DNA from: Neotamlana laminarinivorans
GTDB taxonomy: Bacteria; Bacteroidota; Bacteroidia; Flavobacteriales; Flavobacteriaceae
Direction: 5' to 3'
NCBI RefSeq assembly: GCF_020523925.1
Contig: NZ_JAJAPW010000006.1
Coordinates: 124,001 to 188,000, forward strand
DNA: 64,000 nucleotides
Part shown: positions 54,062 to 62,127 of the stretch, piece after piece
Position numbering within the stretch: the first letter of the stretch is position 1
Layout: the number at the start of each line of letters is the position of its first letter
The notes under the pieces: generated by a model
The model's database searches: none
Told to the model about the DNA's origin: nothing
Seen by the model: only the letters and a program-made list of their open reading frames with translations
Made by a program: the position numbers and the translations under genes

Positions 54062-55999
54062 TTAAATTTCAGGGTTTTTTAGTTTATTCAGTTGGTTTTT
54101 TAATTGCCAATATGTAGAGTCGTTAACAGTTTGTAGTTGAGTATAACCATTAATTTTAAAAGGTTCACCAGAGTAAGGTTTCGCATATTCATCTTCTAGA
54201 GTATGGCGAATTAACCAATCTTCTAAGTCGGTTCTAGTTATTTCGCCTTTAATATGTTTTTCAATCATTAAGCTTGCAACTTTACCCGCAAATCGACTTC
54301 CCCAATAACCGTTTTCAACAAAAACAGCAATAGCAATTTTAGGGTTATCTTTTGGGGCAAAAGCAACAAATATAGAATGGTCTGTAAGTTGTGTTTTAAC
54401 ACTATCTATTATAGCAAAATTTTCAACGGTACCAGTTTTACCACAAATATCAATATCTTTTACTCTTAAAGAAGATGCAGTTCCTTTTTCATAAACGGCA
54501 AGCATACCATCAATCACAGGTTCAAAATTTTCTTTATCTATAGTTGTATATTTTGGTTTCGTAAAATTTTCAGGTAGAGTTTCACCTTCAATATGCTTTA
54601 TAATGTGAGGTGTGTAAAAGTAACCCCGGTTTGCAATAGCAGCAGCCATGTTTGCAAGCTGAATAGGTGTAGTAGCCACTTCACCTTGACCAATAGCATT
54701 AGATATAGTATAAGTTGAATAAAATGTTTTTGGATAAATGTGTTTGTAATAATCTCGATCTGGAATACGACCTTTTTGCCCAACATATAAGTCATTATTT
54801 AAAAAGTTGCCAAGTCCAAAACTTTTAGCGTGTTTACTCCAAGTATCAATGCCTTCTGAGGCATTACCAGTTTTATCTAATATTTTTCGGTAGGCTGTAG
54901 CAAAATATGCGTTACAGGACCGTTGAATGCCCGTTACCATGTTATTTCTTGTACCGTAATTGCAATGGCATTTCATAAAACGATTGCCGTATTTGTAACC
55001 CCTGTAACAAGTTACGTGTTCGTTTTCGTCCATTACACCTTCTTGAAGTGCTATTAAAGCGTTCATTAATTTAAATGGTGAACCAGGTTCATAAACACCT
55101 TGTAAGCTTCGGTTAAATAATGGTTTTGCAATAGAATCGTTATATAACTTTGTGAAGTTTTTAGACCTATTTCTGCCAACCAAAATATTAGGATCGTAGG
55201 TAGGAGCTGCTACCATGGCTAGAATTTCACCTGTTTTAGGTTCTAAAGCAATAACACCACCGCGTTTGTTTTTCATAAGTAATTCACCGTACGCCTGCAG
55301 TTGAGCATCAATGGTAATAGTAATGTCTTTTCCTTGTTCTGGAATAGTGTCAAATTTTCCATCTTTATATGGGCCAATGTTTCTGTTAAATCTATCTTTT
55401 TGGATGAATTTAATGCCTTTAGTGCCTCTTAATATTTCTTCATAAGAAGCCTCAACGCCTTGTTTACCAATTAAATCTCCCATTCGGTAATATGGGTTTT
55501 TGTTTATGGTGGCATAATTAACTTCCCCAATATCACCTAAAACGTTGGCACCAATAGTAGTTTGATAATCGCGAAGCGATCGCTTTTGAATGTAAAAACC
55601 TTCAAACTTTCGCATTTTTTCTTGTAAAACAGCATAATCTTCTTTTGATAACTGCGGAACAAATGGAGATGGTAGGCGAGGAGAGTAGCGGTAGGCTTTG
55701 TTATATTTTCTATTAAAATCTTCTTTTGTAATTTTTAAAAGCTTACAAAATTCTGTAGTATCTAGCGGTTTAACCTCACGAGGAATAATCATTACATCGT
55801 AAGTGGGTTGATTAGCTACTAAAAGTTTGCCGTTTCGGTCGTAAACGAAGCCACGTTTAGGGTAATCGTAAACTTTTCTAATGGCGTTGTCTTCGAACAA
55901 ATTATTGGCATCTGTTTTGTAAATTTGGAGATAAAAGAGTCTGGAAATAAATAAGATACCAACAGTAATTACTGAAATAAAAAGTAATAATTGTCTCAT
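54062..55999 (-). CDS. mrdA: Penicillin-binding protein 2 (elongasome transpeptidase)
   Basis: PBP2 cross-links new peptidoglycan during elongation. The 645 residues have an N-terminal membrane anchor (5-23), a dimerisation domain (about 45-215) and a transpeptidase domain. The active-site motifs are S307-P-F-K310 (SxxK), S361-C-N363 (SxN) and K521-T-G (KTG). All are intact. The gene overlaps mreD by 4 nt (ATGA-type overlap) and precedes rodA. It may be assigned mrdA or pbpA. Confidence 0.96.
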   Translation of the reverse strand: MRQLLLFISVITVGILFISRLFYLQIYKTDANNLFEDNAIRKVYDYPKRGFVYDRNGKLLVANQPTYDVMIIPREVKPLDTTEFCKLLKITKEDFNRKYNKAYRYSPRLPSPFVPQLSKEDYAVLQEKMRKFEGFYIQKRSLRDYQTTIGANVLGDIGEVNYATINKNPYYRMGDLIGKQGVEASYEEILRGTKGIKFIQKDRFNRNIGPYKDGKFDTIPEQGKDITITIDAQLQAYGELLMKNKRGGVIALEPKTGEILAMVAAPTYDPNILVGRNRSKNFTKLYNDSIAKPLFNRSLQGVYEPGSPFKLMNALIALQEGVMDENEHVTCYRGYKYGNRFMKCHCNYGTRNNMVTGIQRSCNAYFATAYRKILDKTGNASEGIDTWSKHAKSFGLGNFLNNDLYVGQKGRIPDRDYYKHIYPKTFYSTYTISNAIGQGEVATTPIQLANMAAAIANRGYFYTPHIIKHIEGETLPENFTKPKYTTIDKENFEPVIDGMLAVYEKGTASSLRVKDIDICGKTGTVENFAIIDSVKTQLTDHSIFVAFAPKDNPKIAIAVFVENGYWGSRFAGKVASLMIEKHIKGEITRTDLEDWLIRHTLEDEYAKPYSGEPFKINGYTQLQTVNDSTYWQLKNQLNKLKNPEI

Positions 56000-56502
56000 C
56001 GTGTTTTTCTACTAAATACTATGGTTATTGATATGCTAATTAAAATAGTAAATATACTAGAGAATAACGCTTTTTGAAGGATTAAAATTATTTTACTAAT
56101 GTTAAAAAGTTCTAAGGAGAATAATACCAAGTGATGAACTGCAGCTAATAGTGTAAAATATACAAGTTTAGACCCAAAGTCTACAGAGTTAAATTTAACA
56201 GTTTGGTGTTCATAAATAGTTCCAAATGCAAATTTTAAAAATATGGGACGAAGATAGGCTATAGTTACAGATGCAGCTGCATGAATACCACCTGTATCTA
56301 AAAACAAATCAATACTTAAACCTAATAAAAAACTGATAAATATAAGTGCTAAGCGATTGTTTTTAACAGGAAATAAGGCTACAAATAATATGTATGGATA
56401 AGGGTTTATATAGCCAAGAAAATTAATATTGTTAAATATTAAAACCTGCACAAGTACTAATGCAAAAAAATGAATGGTATATATTGAAAATAGATTATTC
56501 AT
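55996..56502 (-). CDS. mreD: Rod shape-determining protein MreD
   Basis: MreD is a small inner-membrane protein of the elongasome. The 168 residues form about five hydrophobic helices, and the position between mreC and mrdA is diagnostic. The sequence alone is weakly conserved; family features are modest (SFLLGLSIDLFLDTGGIHAA). It overlaps mreC by 8 nt and mrdA by 4 nt, which suggests tight translational coupling. Confidence 0.88.
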   Translation of the reverse strand: MNNLFSIYTIHFFALVLVQVLIFNNINFLGYINPYPYILFVALFPVKNNRLALIFISFLLGLSIDLFLDTGGIHAAASVTIAYLRPIFLKFAFGTIYEHQTVKFNSVDFGSKLVYFTLLAAVHHLVLFSLELFNISKIILILQKALFSSIFTILISISITIVFSRKTR

Positions 56503-57307
56503 TTTCTAGTTTAATAATTTCTTGTTTGTGTATATTTTCTATAACGTATACATGCTCTAAATTAGTCATGTCGTTAAATAGTTTTACATTAATTTCATAA
56601 TAATTTTCTGCCGCATCTAGTTTAAAGTTATCAATCGTGCCAATTCCAATATTTTTTGGAAAAATTGAAGAGCGTCCAGATGTAATTATAGTATCGCCAA
56701 TTTTGACATGAGCAACTTTTGGTATGTCCGTTAATTGTACTAAATCTGGTGAGTTTCCATTCCATGATAATGTGCCAAAGTGATTAGACTTTTTTAATTG
56801 AGCACTAATTTTACTTGTGGTGTTTAAAATAGATAAAACTGTAGCGTAATTATTACTAGTTTTATCTATTATACCAATTATGCCTTTTGTAGAAATAACA
56901 CCAAAATCTTGTTTGATATTATCTGTTTCTCCTTTGTTAATAGTTAAAATATTATCGCTTAGTGCAAAACTATTTTTAATAACATTAGCGTTGTAAAACT
57001 TATATAATTTATTAAAGGATGTGCTGTCTATATATATTGAGTCAGAACTAGTATTTGTATTTGTTAATAATGAGCGTAATCTTAAGTTTTCTTCAGCAAG
57101 TAATTGGTTTTGCGATTTTAAGTTAAGATAACTACTAATGTTGTTTACAGAGTTATAAACACCACCAGTAAAAAAATTAGCAGAATTTATAAATTTACTT
57201 TTATGATAAGAGTGCGATTGAATAGTGAAAATTAATGATAAACAAAACAACAAAAAGAACAACAAAAAGTTTTTGTGCCTTATTATGAAATTAATAATTT
57301 GTTGCAT
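56495..57307 (-). CDS. mreC: Rod shape-determining protein MreC
   Basis: MreC is a periplasmic protein that links MreB to the peptidoglycan synthases. The 270 residues have one N-terminal membrane helix (about 13-28), a coiled-coil part (about 55-80) and the beta-rich MreC domain with the GVISTKGIIGIIDKTSNNYATVLSILN and IGDTIITSGRSSIFPKNI stretches. It lies 28 nt after mreB. Confidence 0.92.
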   Translation of the reverse strand: MQQIINFIIRHKNFLLFFLLFCLSLIFTIQSHSYHKSKFINSANFFTGGVYNSVNNISSYLNLKSQNQLLAEENLRLRSLLTNTNTSSDSIYIDSTSFNKLYKFYNANVIKNSFALSDNILTINKGETDNIKQDFGVISTKGIIGIIDKTSNNYATVLSILNTTSKISAQLKKSNHFGTLSWNGNSPDLVQLTDIPKVAHVKIGDTIITSGRSSIFPKNIGIGTIDNFKLDAAENYYEINVKLFNDMTNLEHVYVIENIHKQEIIKLENE

Positions 57308-57335
57308 GAAATATTATCCGTGTTTATGCTGTTTA

Positions 57336-58364
57336 CTACTTAATCAATACACTTTTGTATTTGGTTAAATTTTTAAGTGTAATTCCAGTACCACGAACAA
57401 CGGCTCTTAAGGGATCTTCGGCTATATAAACAGGTAAATCCGTTTTTTGCGATAAACGTTTGTCTAGACCACGAAGCATAGAACCACCACCAGCTAAATA
57501 AATTCCTGTATTATATATATCGGCAGCTAATTCAGGAGGTGTTTGTCCTAAGGTTTCCATAACAGCATCTTCAATACGAAGAATAGATTTATCGAGAGCT
57601 TTGGCAATTTCACGGAAAGAAATTGAAACTTGTTTTGGTTTTCCTGTTAATAAATCGCGACCTTGAACGCTCATGTCTTCAGGCGGAACTTCTAAATCTT
57701 CGGTAGCTGCACCAATTTGAATTTTTATTTTTTCAGCAGAGCGTTCACCTACATAAAGGTTGTGTTGGGTACGCATGTAATACACAATATCGTTTGTAAA
57801 AACATCACCTGCAATTTTAACAGATTTATCACAAACAATACCACCAAGTGCAAGAACTGCAATTTCTGTGGTACCACCACCTATATCTACAACCATGTTT
57901 CCTTTTGGTTGCATAATATCTACACCAATACCAATAGCAGCAGCCATTGGTTCATGAATTAGGTAAACTTCTTTACCGTTTACACGTTCGGCACTTTCTT
58001 TTACTGCACGCATTTCAACTTCGGTAATTCCAGAAGGAATACAAATTACCATTCGTAATGCAGGTGTAAAAAATTTCTTTTTTAACGCAGGTATGTTTTT
58101 AATAAACATACTTATCATTTGTTCTGAAGCATCAAAATCTGCAATTACACCATCTTTTAATGGGCGAATGGTTTTTATGTTTTCATGAGTTTTTCCTTGC
58201 ATTAAACTAGCTTCATGACCAACAGCAATTATTTTGTTGTTTACTCTGTCTCGAGCTACAATGGAAGGCGAGTCTACCACAACTTTGTCATTATGAATAA
58301 TTAGTGTGTTAGCCGTACCTAAGTCTATTGCAATTTCTTCAGTTAGGAAATCAAAAAATCCCAT
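57336..58364 (-). CDS. mreB: Rod shape-determining actin homologue MreB
   Basis: MreB polymerises under the membrane and positions wall synthesis. The 342 residues are very well conserved: phosphate-binding DLGTANTLI, MVVDIGGGTTEIAVLALGG and the late AGGGSMLRGLDKRLSQKTDLPV. It is the first gene of the minus-strand operon mreB-mreC-mreD-mrdA-rodA. In related genomes purH is usually just upstream; here an accessory block separates them. Confidence 0.97.
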   Translation of the reverse strand: MGFFDFLTEEIAIDLGTANTLIIHNDKVVVDSPSIVARDRVNNKIIAVGHEASLMQGKTHENIKTIRPLKDGVIADFDASEQMISMFIKNIPALKKKFFTPALRMVICIPSGITEVEMRAVKESAERVNGKEVYLIHEPMAAAIGIGVDIMQPKGNMVVDIGGGTTEIAVLALGGIVCDKSVKIAGDVFTNDIVYYMRTQHNLYVGERSAEKIKIQIGAATEDLEVPPEDMSVQGRDLLTGKPKQVSISFREIAKALDKSILRIEDAVMETLGQTPPELAADIYNTGIYLAGGGSMLRGLDKRLSQKTDLPVYIAEDPLRAVVRGTGITLKNLTKYKSVLIK

Positions 58365-58534
58365 GCGCTATTAATAAATTTAAAGTTTAAAAATGAATTT
58401 CGTAAAAGTACTAAAAGTAAAGAAAATAATTAATGTTTATTCTTTTTACTTCATAAATAATTTGATTTAAAATATGAATACAATTACATGTGAGTAAAAA
58501 GTTACATTTTTGTTTTTTTTTAAAATAAATTTAT

Positions 58535-58562
58535 TTTGGTAACATATAATCGTATATATTTG
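58535..58562 (+). promoter_or_regulatory. Possible promoter of the 58639 gene
   Basis: TTTG at 58535-58538 and TATATTTG at 58555-58562 are separated by 16 nt, slightly short of the usual spacing. The ATG is 76 nt downstream. The 274-nt divergent interval 58365-58638 otherwise shows only AT-rich sequence. Confidence 0.5.
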
Positions 58563-58638
58563 ATTTTTATCGATTTATAATTGTGTCATTCATATAATTA
58601 TCAACATAAAATTATTAACCATATAACCCCCAGTAACC

Positions 58639-59073
58639 ATGAGCAAACCACCAGGAAAACCTATTAAAAGTCACCAAATTGAAACATTAAATTTAAATTC
58701 TACAATTGAGTTTTCTTTTAATTCAAGTAGTGAACAACCACTGCAACCGTTAGTGCAGGCTATTTTTAATGAAAATAACGAATTACAAGTAAGTGCAGTT
58801 GTTTTTATAGCTTCAGAAGAAAACTTTAATTTTAAAGGCGTTAATTTTCAGTCTGTTATTTCAGGAGATGGTACTAGACAAGTAGACTTTTTTATATTGT
58901 ATGATGATCCAGAAGTATCTAGTGAAAAATTTAACGTCTATCGTGTTGATTTTAGGGTAAAAAAAGATAAGTTACCTCAAAATTTAGGTCAAATAGAAGT
59001 GTTTCTTTGGGATGAAGATCCTGTGACTTCTAGAGGAACAGTAACACCAGTTCACGGAAGTGGCGGAGAATAG
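58639..59073 (+). CDS. Hypothetical protein, unrecognised
   Basis: I do not recognise this 144-residue protein. It has no signal peptide, no membrane helix and no cysteine. The N-terminus is Lys/Pro/Gln-rich; the body is rich in beta-strand alternation (VSAVVFIASEENFNFKGVNF, DFFILYDDPE, KFNVYRVDFRVKKD) and ends with an acidic Asp/Glu motif and a Gly tail. It is in the accessory block between mreB and purH, with its own promoter and a downstream terminator. Confidence 0.55.
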   Translation: MSKPPGKPIKSHQIETLNLNSTIEFSFNSSSEQPLQPLVQAIFNENNELQVSAVVFIASEENFNFKGVNFQSVISGDGTRQVDFFILYDDPEVSSEKFNVYRVDFRVKKDKLPQNLGQIEVFLWDEDPVTSRGTVTPVHGSGGE

Positions 59074-59092
59074 AATTTTTATAAAATAGTAA

Positions 59093-59126
59093 AATAGCCA
59101 TAAGTAAAACTTGTGGTTATTTTTTG
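59093..59126 (+). terminator. Rho-independent terminator after the 58639 gene
   Basis: Stem AATAGCCATAAGT / ACTTGTGGTTATT with two G-U pairs and an AAA loop, then TTTT. It separates the hypothetical gene from the kinase operon. Confidence 0.7.
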
Positions 59127-59142
59127 AATATAATTTGTTTTT

Positions 59143-60891
59143 ATGTGTTCGAATTTTAGTAAAATCAACTTAATTATCTTGTTGTTGATAATAATAAGTC
59201 ATAGTTGTTCGCTTTTTTCTCAAGAATATATAAATGCAGATTTGTTTGATGTTGAAGTTGAAAAAAAGGTAAACCAATACCAATCAAATTACAATTTTAA
59301 AAAAGCAGGTTTTTATTATATTCAAAATAACTGGGATTCAACGTTGGTGTATTCTATGCGATACCTTAACGGTAATAATAAAAATATTGATTTAACAAAT
59401 TATAGTCACTATTTAAGAGGTTGTAGTTTTGATAAAAAAGAAATGCTTAATGAAGCTCAAAATGAGTTTCAGTCAATTACTTCAGGATTTGAATTTAATT
59501 TTTTAATTAAAAAAAAATTAGCAGAAATAGCTTTAAAAAAAAGTGAGTTTAAAAAAGCTATATCTTATTTGGAACCACTAATAAAATTAAAAGAAAAGGA
59601 CTATAAATATTTTGGTAAAAGTGCGGTTTTTCAAAATTTAGGGCTTTGTTACCTTCATTTAAATGATTTTAAAAAGGCTGAACCTTATTTAATTGAGTAT
59701 GTAAAATTTAATGAGATAGAAAAAGATACTTTAAACTTAATAGATGCTTACGGAAGTATTGCAAATTTATATTACAATCAATATAAAGATATTATGGCAA
59801 TACCCTATTTTGAAAAAGCATATCGTCTTTCAAAAAGTATAAAAGATTTTAAAGCTAAACAAATAGCAACTATTAATATGGCAGTTGTTGAGGAGAATCG
59901 CAAAAATTTTGAAAAAGCCTTAGTCTACAGAAAAGAATATGAACAATGGAAAGATTCCTTAAATGACCAAAACAAAATTTATGAAGTAGCAAAACTCGAA
60001 AAAGAGTATGCAGTTAAAGCAAAACAAAAAGAAGTTAATTTTTTAAAAGTAGAAAATAAAGCAAAATTAAAAGAGCGCAACGGGTTGTTGTATTCGGCTT
60101 TAACGTTGCTTATTTTACTTGGAGTTACGCTTTATTTTAACAAAGAAAAAACTAAAGCAAACAACATAATAAGTGCGCAAAAAGAAAAATTAGATGCGTT
60201 AAATGTAACTAAAGACAAGCTTTTTTCTATTGTAAGTCACGATTTAAGGTCTTCTGTAAACGCCTTAAAAAAGAGTAATACCAACTTAGTAAATACGGTA
60301 GCATCAAAAAATTTAAAAGAAGTTAATGTTTTGCTTAAAAATAATAGCACAATAGTAAATGGTGCCTATAATTTATTAGACAATTTATTAAATTGGGCGT
60401 TGTTACAAACCAAACAGTCTTATTTTGAAATAACTTCCATTCGTTTGTTTTTTATTGTAGAACAAGTGGTTTACAACTACAAACCTTTAGTACAAGAAAA
60501 AAATATAAGGCTTACAAATACAGTTTTAAAAAGTGACATTGTTTTTGCCGACCAAGAGTCGTTAAAAATTATATTGCGTAATCTTTTAGATAATGCCATA
60601 AAATTTACTAATAACAATGGTACTATAAAAGTATATACTAAAAATAGTAACAGCGATTATTACGATTTAGTTATTGAAGATTCCGGAATTGGCATGAAAG
60701 ACTCCACCCGTATAGAGTTGTTAAGCGATACAGAATTACTATCCAAAAAAGAAAATGAAGATATTATTGGTTCGGGTTTAGGTTTGCAATTATGTAAATC
60801 TATGATTAAAAAAAATAATGGAATATTTTCTATTGAAAGTGAATTAGGAAAAGGAACAAAAATGATTGTATCTTTACCTAAAAAGGTATAA
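59143..60891 (+). CDS. TPR-containing membrane sensor histidine kinase
   Basis: The 582-residue protein has an N-terminal export signal (hydrophobic stretch to about residue 28) and a periplasmic TPR region (about 60-270, with TPR-like helices such as FKKAISYLEPLIKL and DFKKAEPYLIEYV). A coiled coil follows, then one membrane helix (about 315-333, LYSALTLLILLGVTLYF). The cytoplasmic kinase has His366 in SIVSHDLRSSVNALKKS, where the usual Pro after HDLR is Ser. It also has the N box NLLDNAIKFT, G1 DSGIGM and G2 GSGLGLQLCKSM. It lies 1 nt before a LytTR regulator that is the obvious partner. Confidence 0.9.
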   Translation: MCSNFSKINLIILLLIIISHSCSLFSQEYINADLFDVEVEKKVNQYQSNYNFKKAGFYYIQNNWDSTLVYSMRYLNGNNKNIDLTNYSHYLRGCSFDKKEMLNEAQNEFQSITSGFEFNFLIKKKLAEIALKKSEFKKAISYLEPLIKLKEKDYKYFGKSAVFQNLGLCYLHLNDFKKAEPYLIEYVKFNEIEKDTLNLIDAYGSIANLYYNQYKDIMAIPYFEKAYRLSKSIKDFKAKQIATINMAVVEENRKNFEKALVYRKEYEQWKDSLNDQNKIYEVAKLEKEYAVKAKQKEVNFLKVENKAKLKERNGLLYSALTLLILLGVTLYFNKEKTKANNIISAQKEKLDALNVTKDKLFSIVSHDLRSSVNALKKSNTNLVNTVASKNLKEVNVLLKNNSTIVNGAYNLLDNLLNWALLQTKQSYFEITSIRLFFIVEQVVYNYKPLVQEKNIRLTNTVLKSDIVFADQESLKIILRNLLDNAIKFTNNNGTIKVYTKNSNSDYYDLVIEDSGIGMKDSTRIELLSDTELLSKKENEDIIGSGLGLQLCKSMIKKNNGIFSIESELGKGTKMIVSLPKKV

Positions 60892-60892
60892 C

Positions 60893-61639
60893 ATGGATAA
60901 CGTTAATGTACTTGTAGTTGAGGATACACCTGCCGAAAGTGATGCTTTGGTTAAAGTATTAGAAACAAACAATTATAACGTTATTGCTGTTGCCAGAGAT
61001 TTTAAAAACGCTTTACAGTTATTTTATGCAAAAAGTGTAGATATTATTGTTTTAGATATTTTTTTAAACGGAAACCCAGAAGGGATTACTTTTGCCGAAG
61101 CTATAAATGCAAACCCAAGTGTAGCAAAACCTTTCGTGTTTTTAACAAGTTCTACAGATAGGAAAATATTTGAAAGAGCTAAGTTAACACAGCCTTTTAG
61201 TTATTTAATGAAACCGTTTAATGAGCTTGAAATTTTATACGCCTTAGAAATGGCTGTAGAGAAATTTTACAATCAGCCCGATGTGTTTTTAAGTGAAAAT
61301 GAAAACACCATTATAAGTAAAGACTATTTATTTATTAAAAAAGGAAAATCGTTAAAAAAAGTACTACTAAATGATATTATTTTTATTGAAGTAGAAGAGA
61401 AGTATTGCAATATTATTACAGAAAATGAAAAGTTTGTAATTTTAATATCTCTAACAAAAATATCACAATTACTTGACGATAATGTTTTTAAAAAAACACA
61501 TCGAAACTTTATAGTAAACACACAAAAAATTATAGAAATTATACCTGGCGATAACCTTATTGTTTTAACAGGAAATCATAAAGCTACGCTTAGCGATACT
61601 TATAAAAGCATTCTCAAAACTGTACGTACACTTAAATAA
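60893..61639 (+). CDS. LytTR-family response regulator
   Basis: The start at ATG 60893 begins MDNVNVLVVEDTPAESDALV, a normal receiver start; the open frame reaches back to 60866 inside the kinase gene. The 248-residue protein has a receiver domain (1-120) with phosphoacceptor Asp55 in VDIIVLDIFLNG and a LytTR DNA-binding domain (about 145-248, NDIIFIEVEEKYCNIITENE then VFKKTHRNFIVNTQKI). LytTR regulators bind pairs of short direct repeats. It lies 1 nt after the kinase stop. Confidence 0.92.
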   Translation: MDNVNVLVVEDTPAESDALVKVLETNNYNVIAVARDFKNALQLFYAKSVDIIVLDIFLNGNPEGITFAEAINANPSVAKPFVFLTSSTDRKIFERAKLTQPFSYLMKPFNELEILYALEMAVEKFYNQPDVFLSENENTIISKDYLFIKKGKSLKKVLLNDIIFIEVEEKYCNIITENEKFVILISLTKISQLLDDNVFKKTHRNFIVNTQKIIEIIPGDNLIVLTGNHKATLSDTYKSILKTVRTLK

Positions 61640-61750
61640 CTATTTTTTAAGCCCAAGTATTTTCTGCTCTAAAAATTTATACCCAAATTTTCCGTTTTCA
61701 TGGAAAAGAATAATCGTTTTGTACCTATTTATTAATAATACACGCTATTT

Positions 61751-61789
61751 GGTTATATGTTTATAAAGTATTTTATAAACGCTTTAACC
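61751..61789. repeat. Long hairpin / palindrome upstream of a small membrane ORF
   Basis: Perfect 9-bp inverted repeat GTTTATAAA / TTTATAAAC (61759-61767 and 61772-61780) around GTAT, extended by an outer pair GGTTA / TAACC (61751-61755 and 61785-61789) across an internal loop. It lies 8 nt before the ATG at 61798. It may be an operator or a 5' UTR structure. I found no promoter box in the 158 nt before the small ORF. Confidence 0.5.
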
Positions 61790-61797
61790 ATTGTACA

Positions 61798-61962
61798 ATG
61801 CAATTTAAATCGAAAATAAAACAAATAAGTAAGTTTAAAACTAAGCCTAAAATGGAGATAGAAAACACTAGAAAAAAAACGTCAGATTATTTTGTAGCAT
61901 TATTAGTTATTGCGGTACTTGTGCAATTAGGTTTAATAATTTATAGTTTAATTCAATTGTAA
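61798..61962 (+). CDS. Putative small membrane protein of 54 residues
   Basis: A short open frame (ATG 61798 to TAA 61962) reads MQFKSKIKQISKFKTKPKME, then a basic linker and a hydrophobic helix of about 20 residues (YFVALLVIAVLVQLGLIIYS). The very basic N-terminus and single helix suit a small inner-membrane protein with its N-terminus inside. An internal Met at residue 19 could be the start instead (36 residues). It lies 158 nt after the LytTR gene, on the same strand. There is no homology evidence here, so it may not be translated. Confidence 0.45.
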   Translation: MQFKSKIKQISKFKTKPKMEIENTRKKTSDYFVALLVIAVLVQLGLIIYSLIQL

Positions 61963-62082
61963 TTCTTAGTAAATTTAATGAAATACAAGGTTAAGGGGTC
62001 TTGTAAATTATTATAGCTATTAACATTTATATAATTACTTTGAATCAATTGAGAAGAGGAGTATTAATAAAAATTATTACTC

Positions 62083-62116
62083 TAAAAAAAAGAGCTCCAT
62101 TTGGAGCTCTTTTTTA
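62083..62116. terminator. Bidirectional terminator between the small-ORF region and purH
   Basis: A-run, perfect 9-bp stem AGAGCTCCA / TGGAGCTCT with a TT loop, and a T-run on both strands. It ends purH (-) and the plus-strand block. The stretch 61963-62082 shows no other gene. Confidence 0.85.
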
Positions 62117-62127
62117 TATAATTATTT

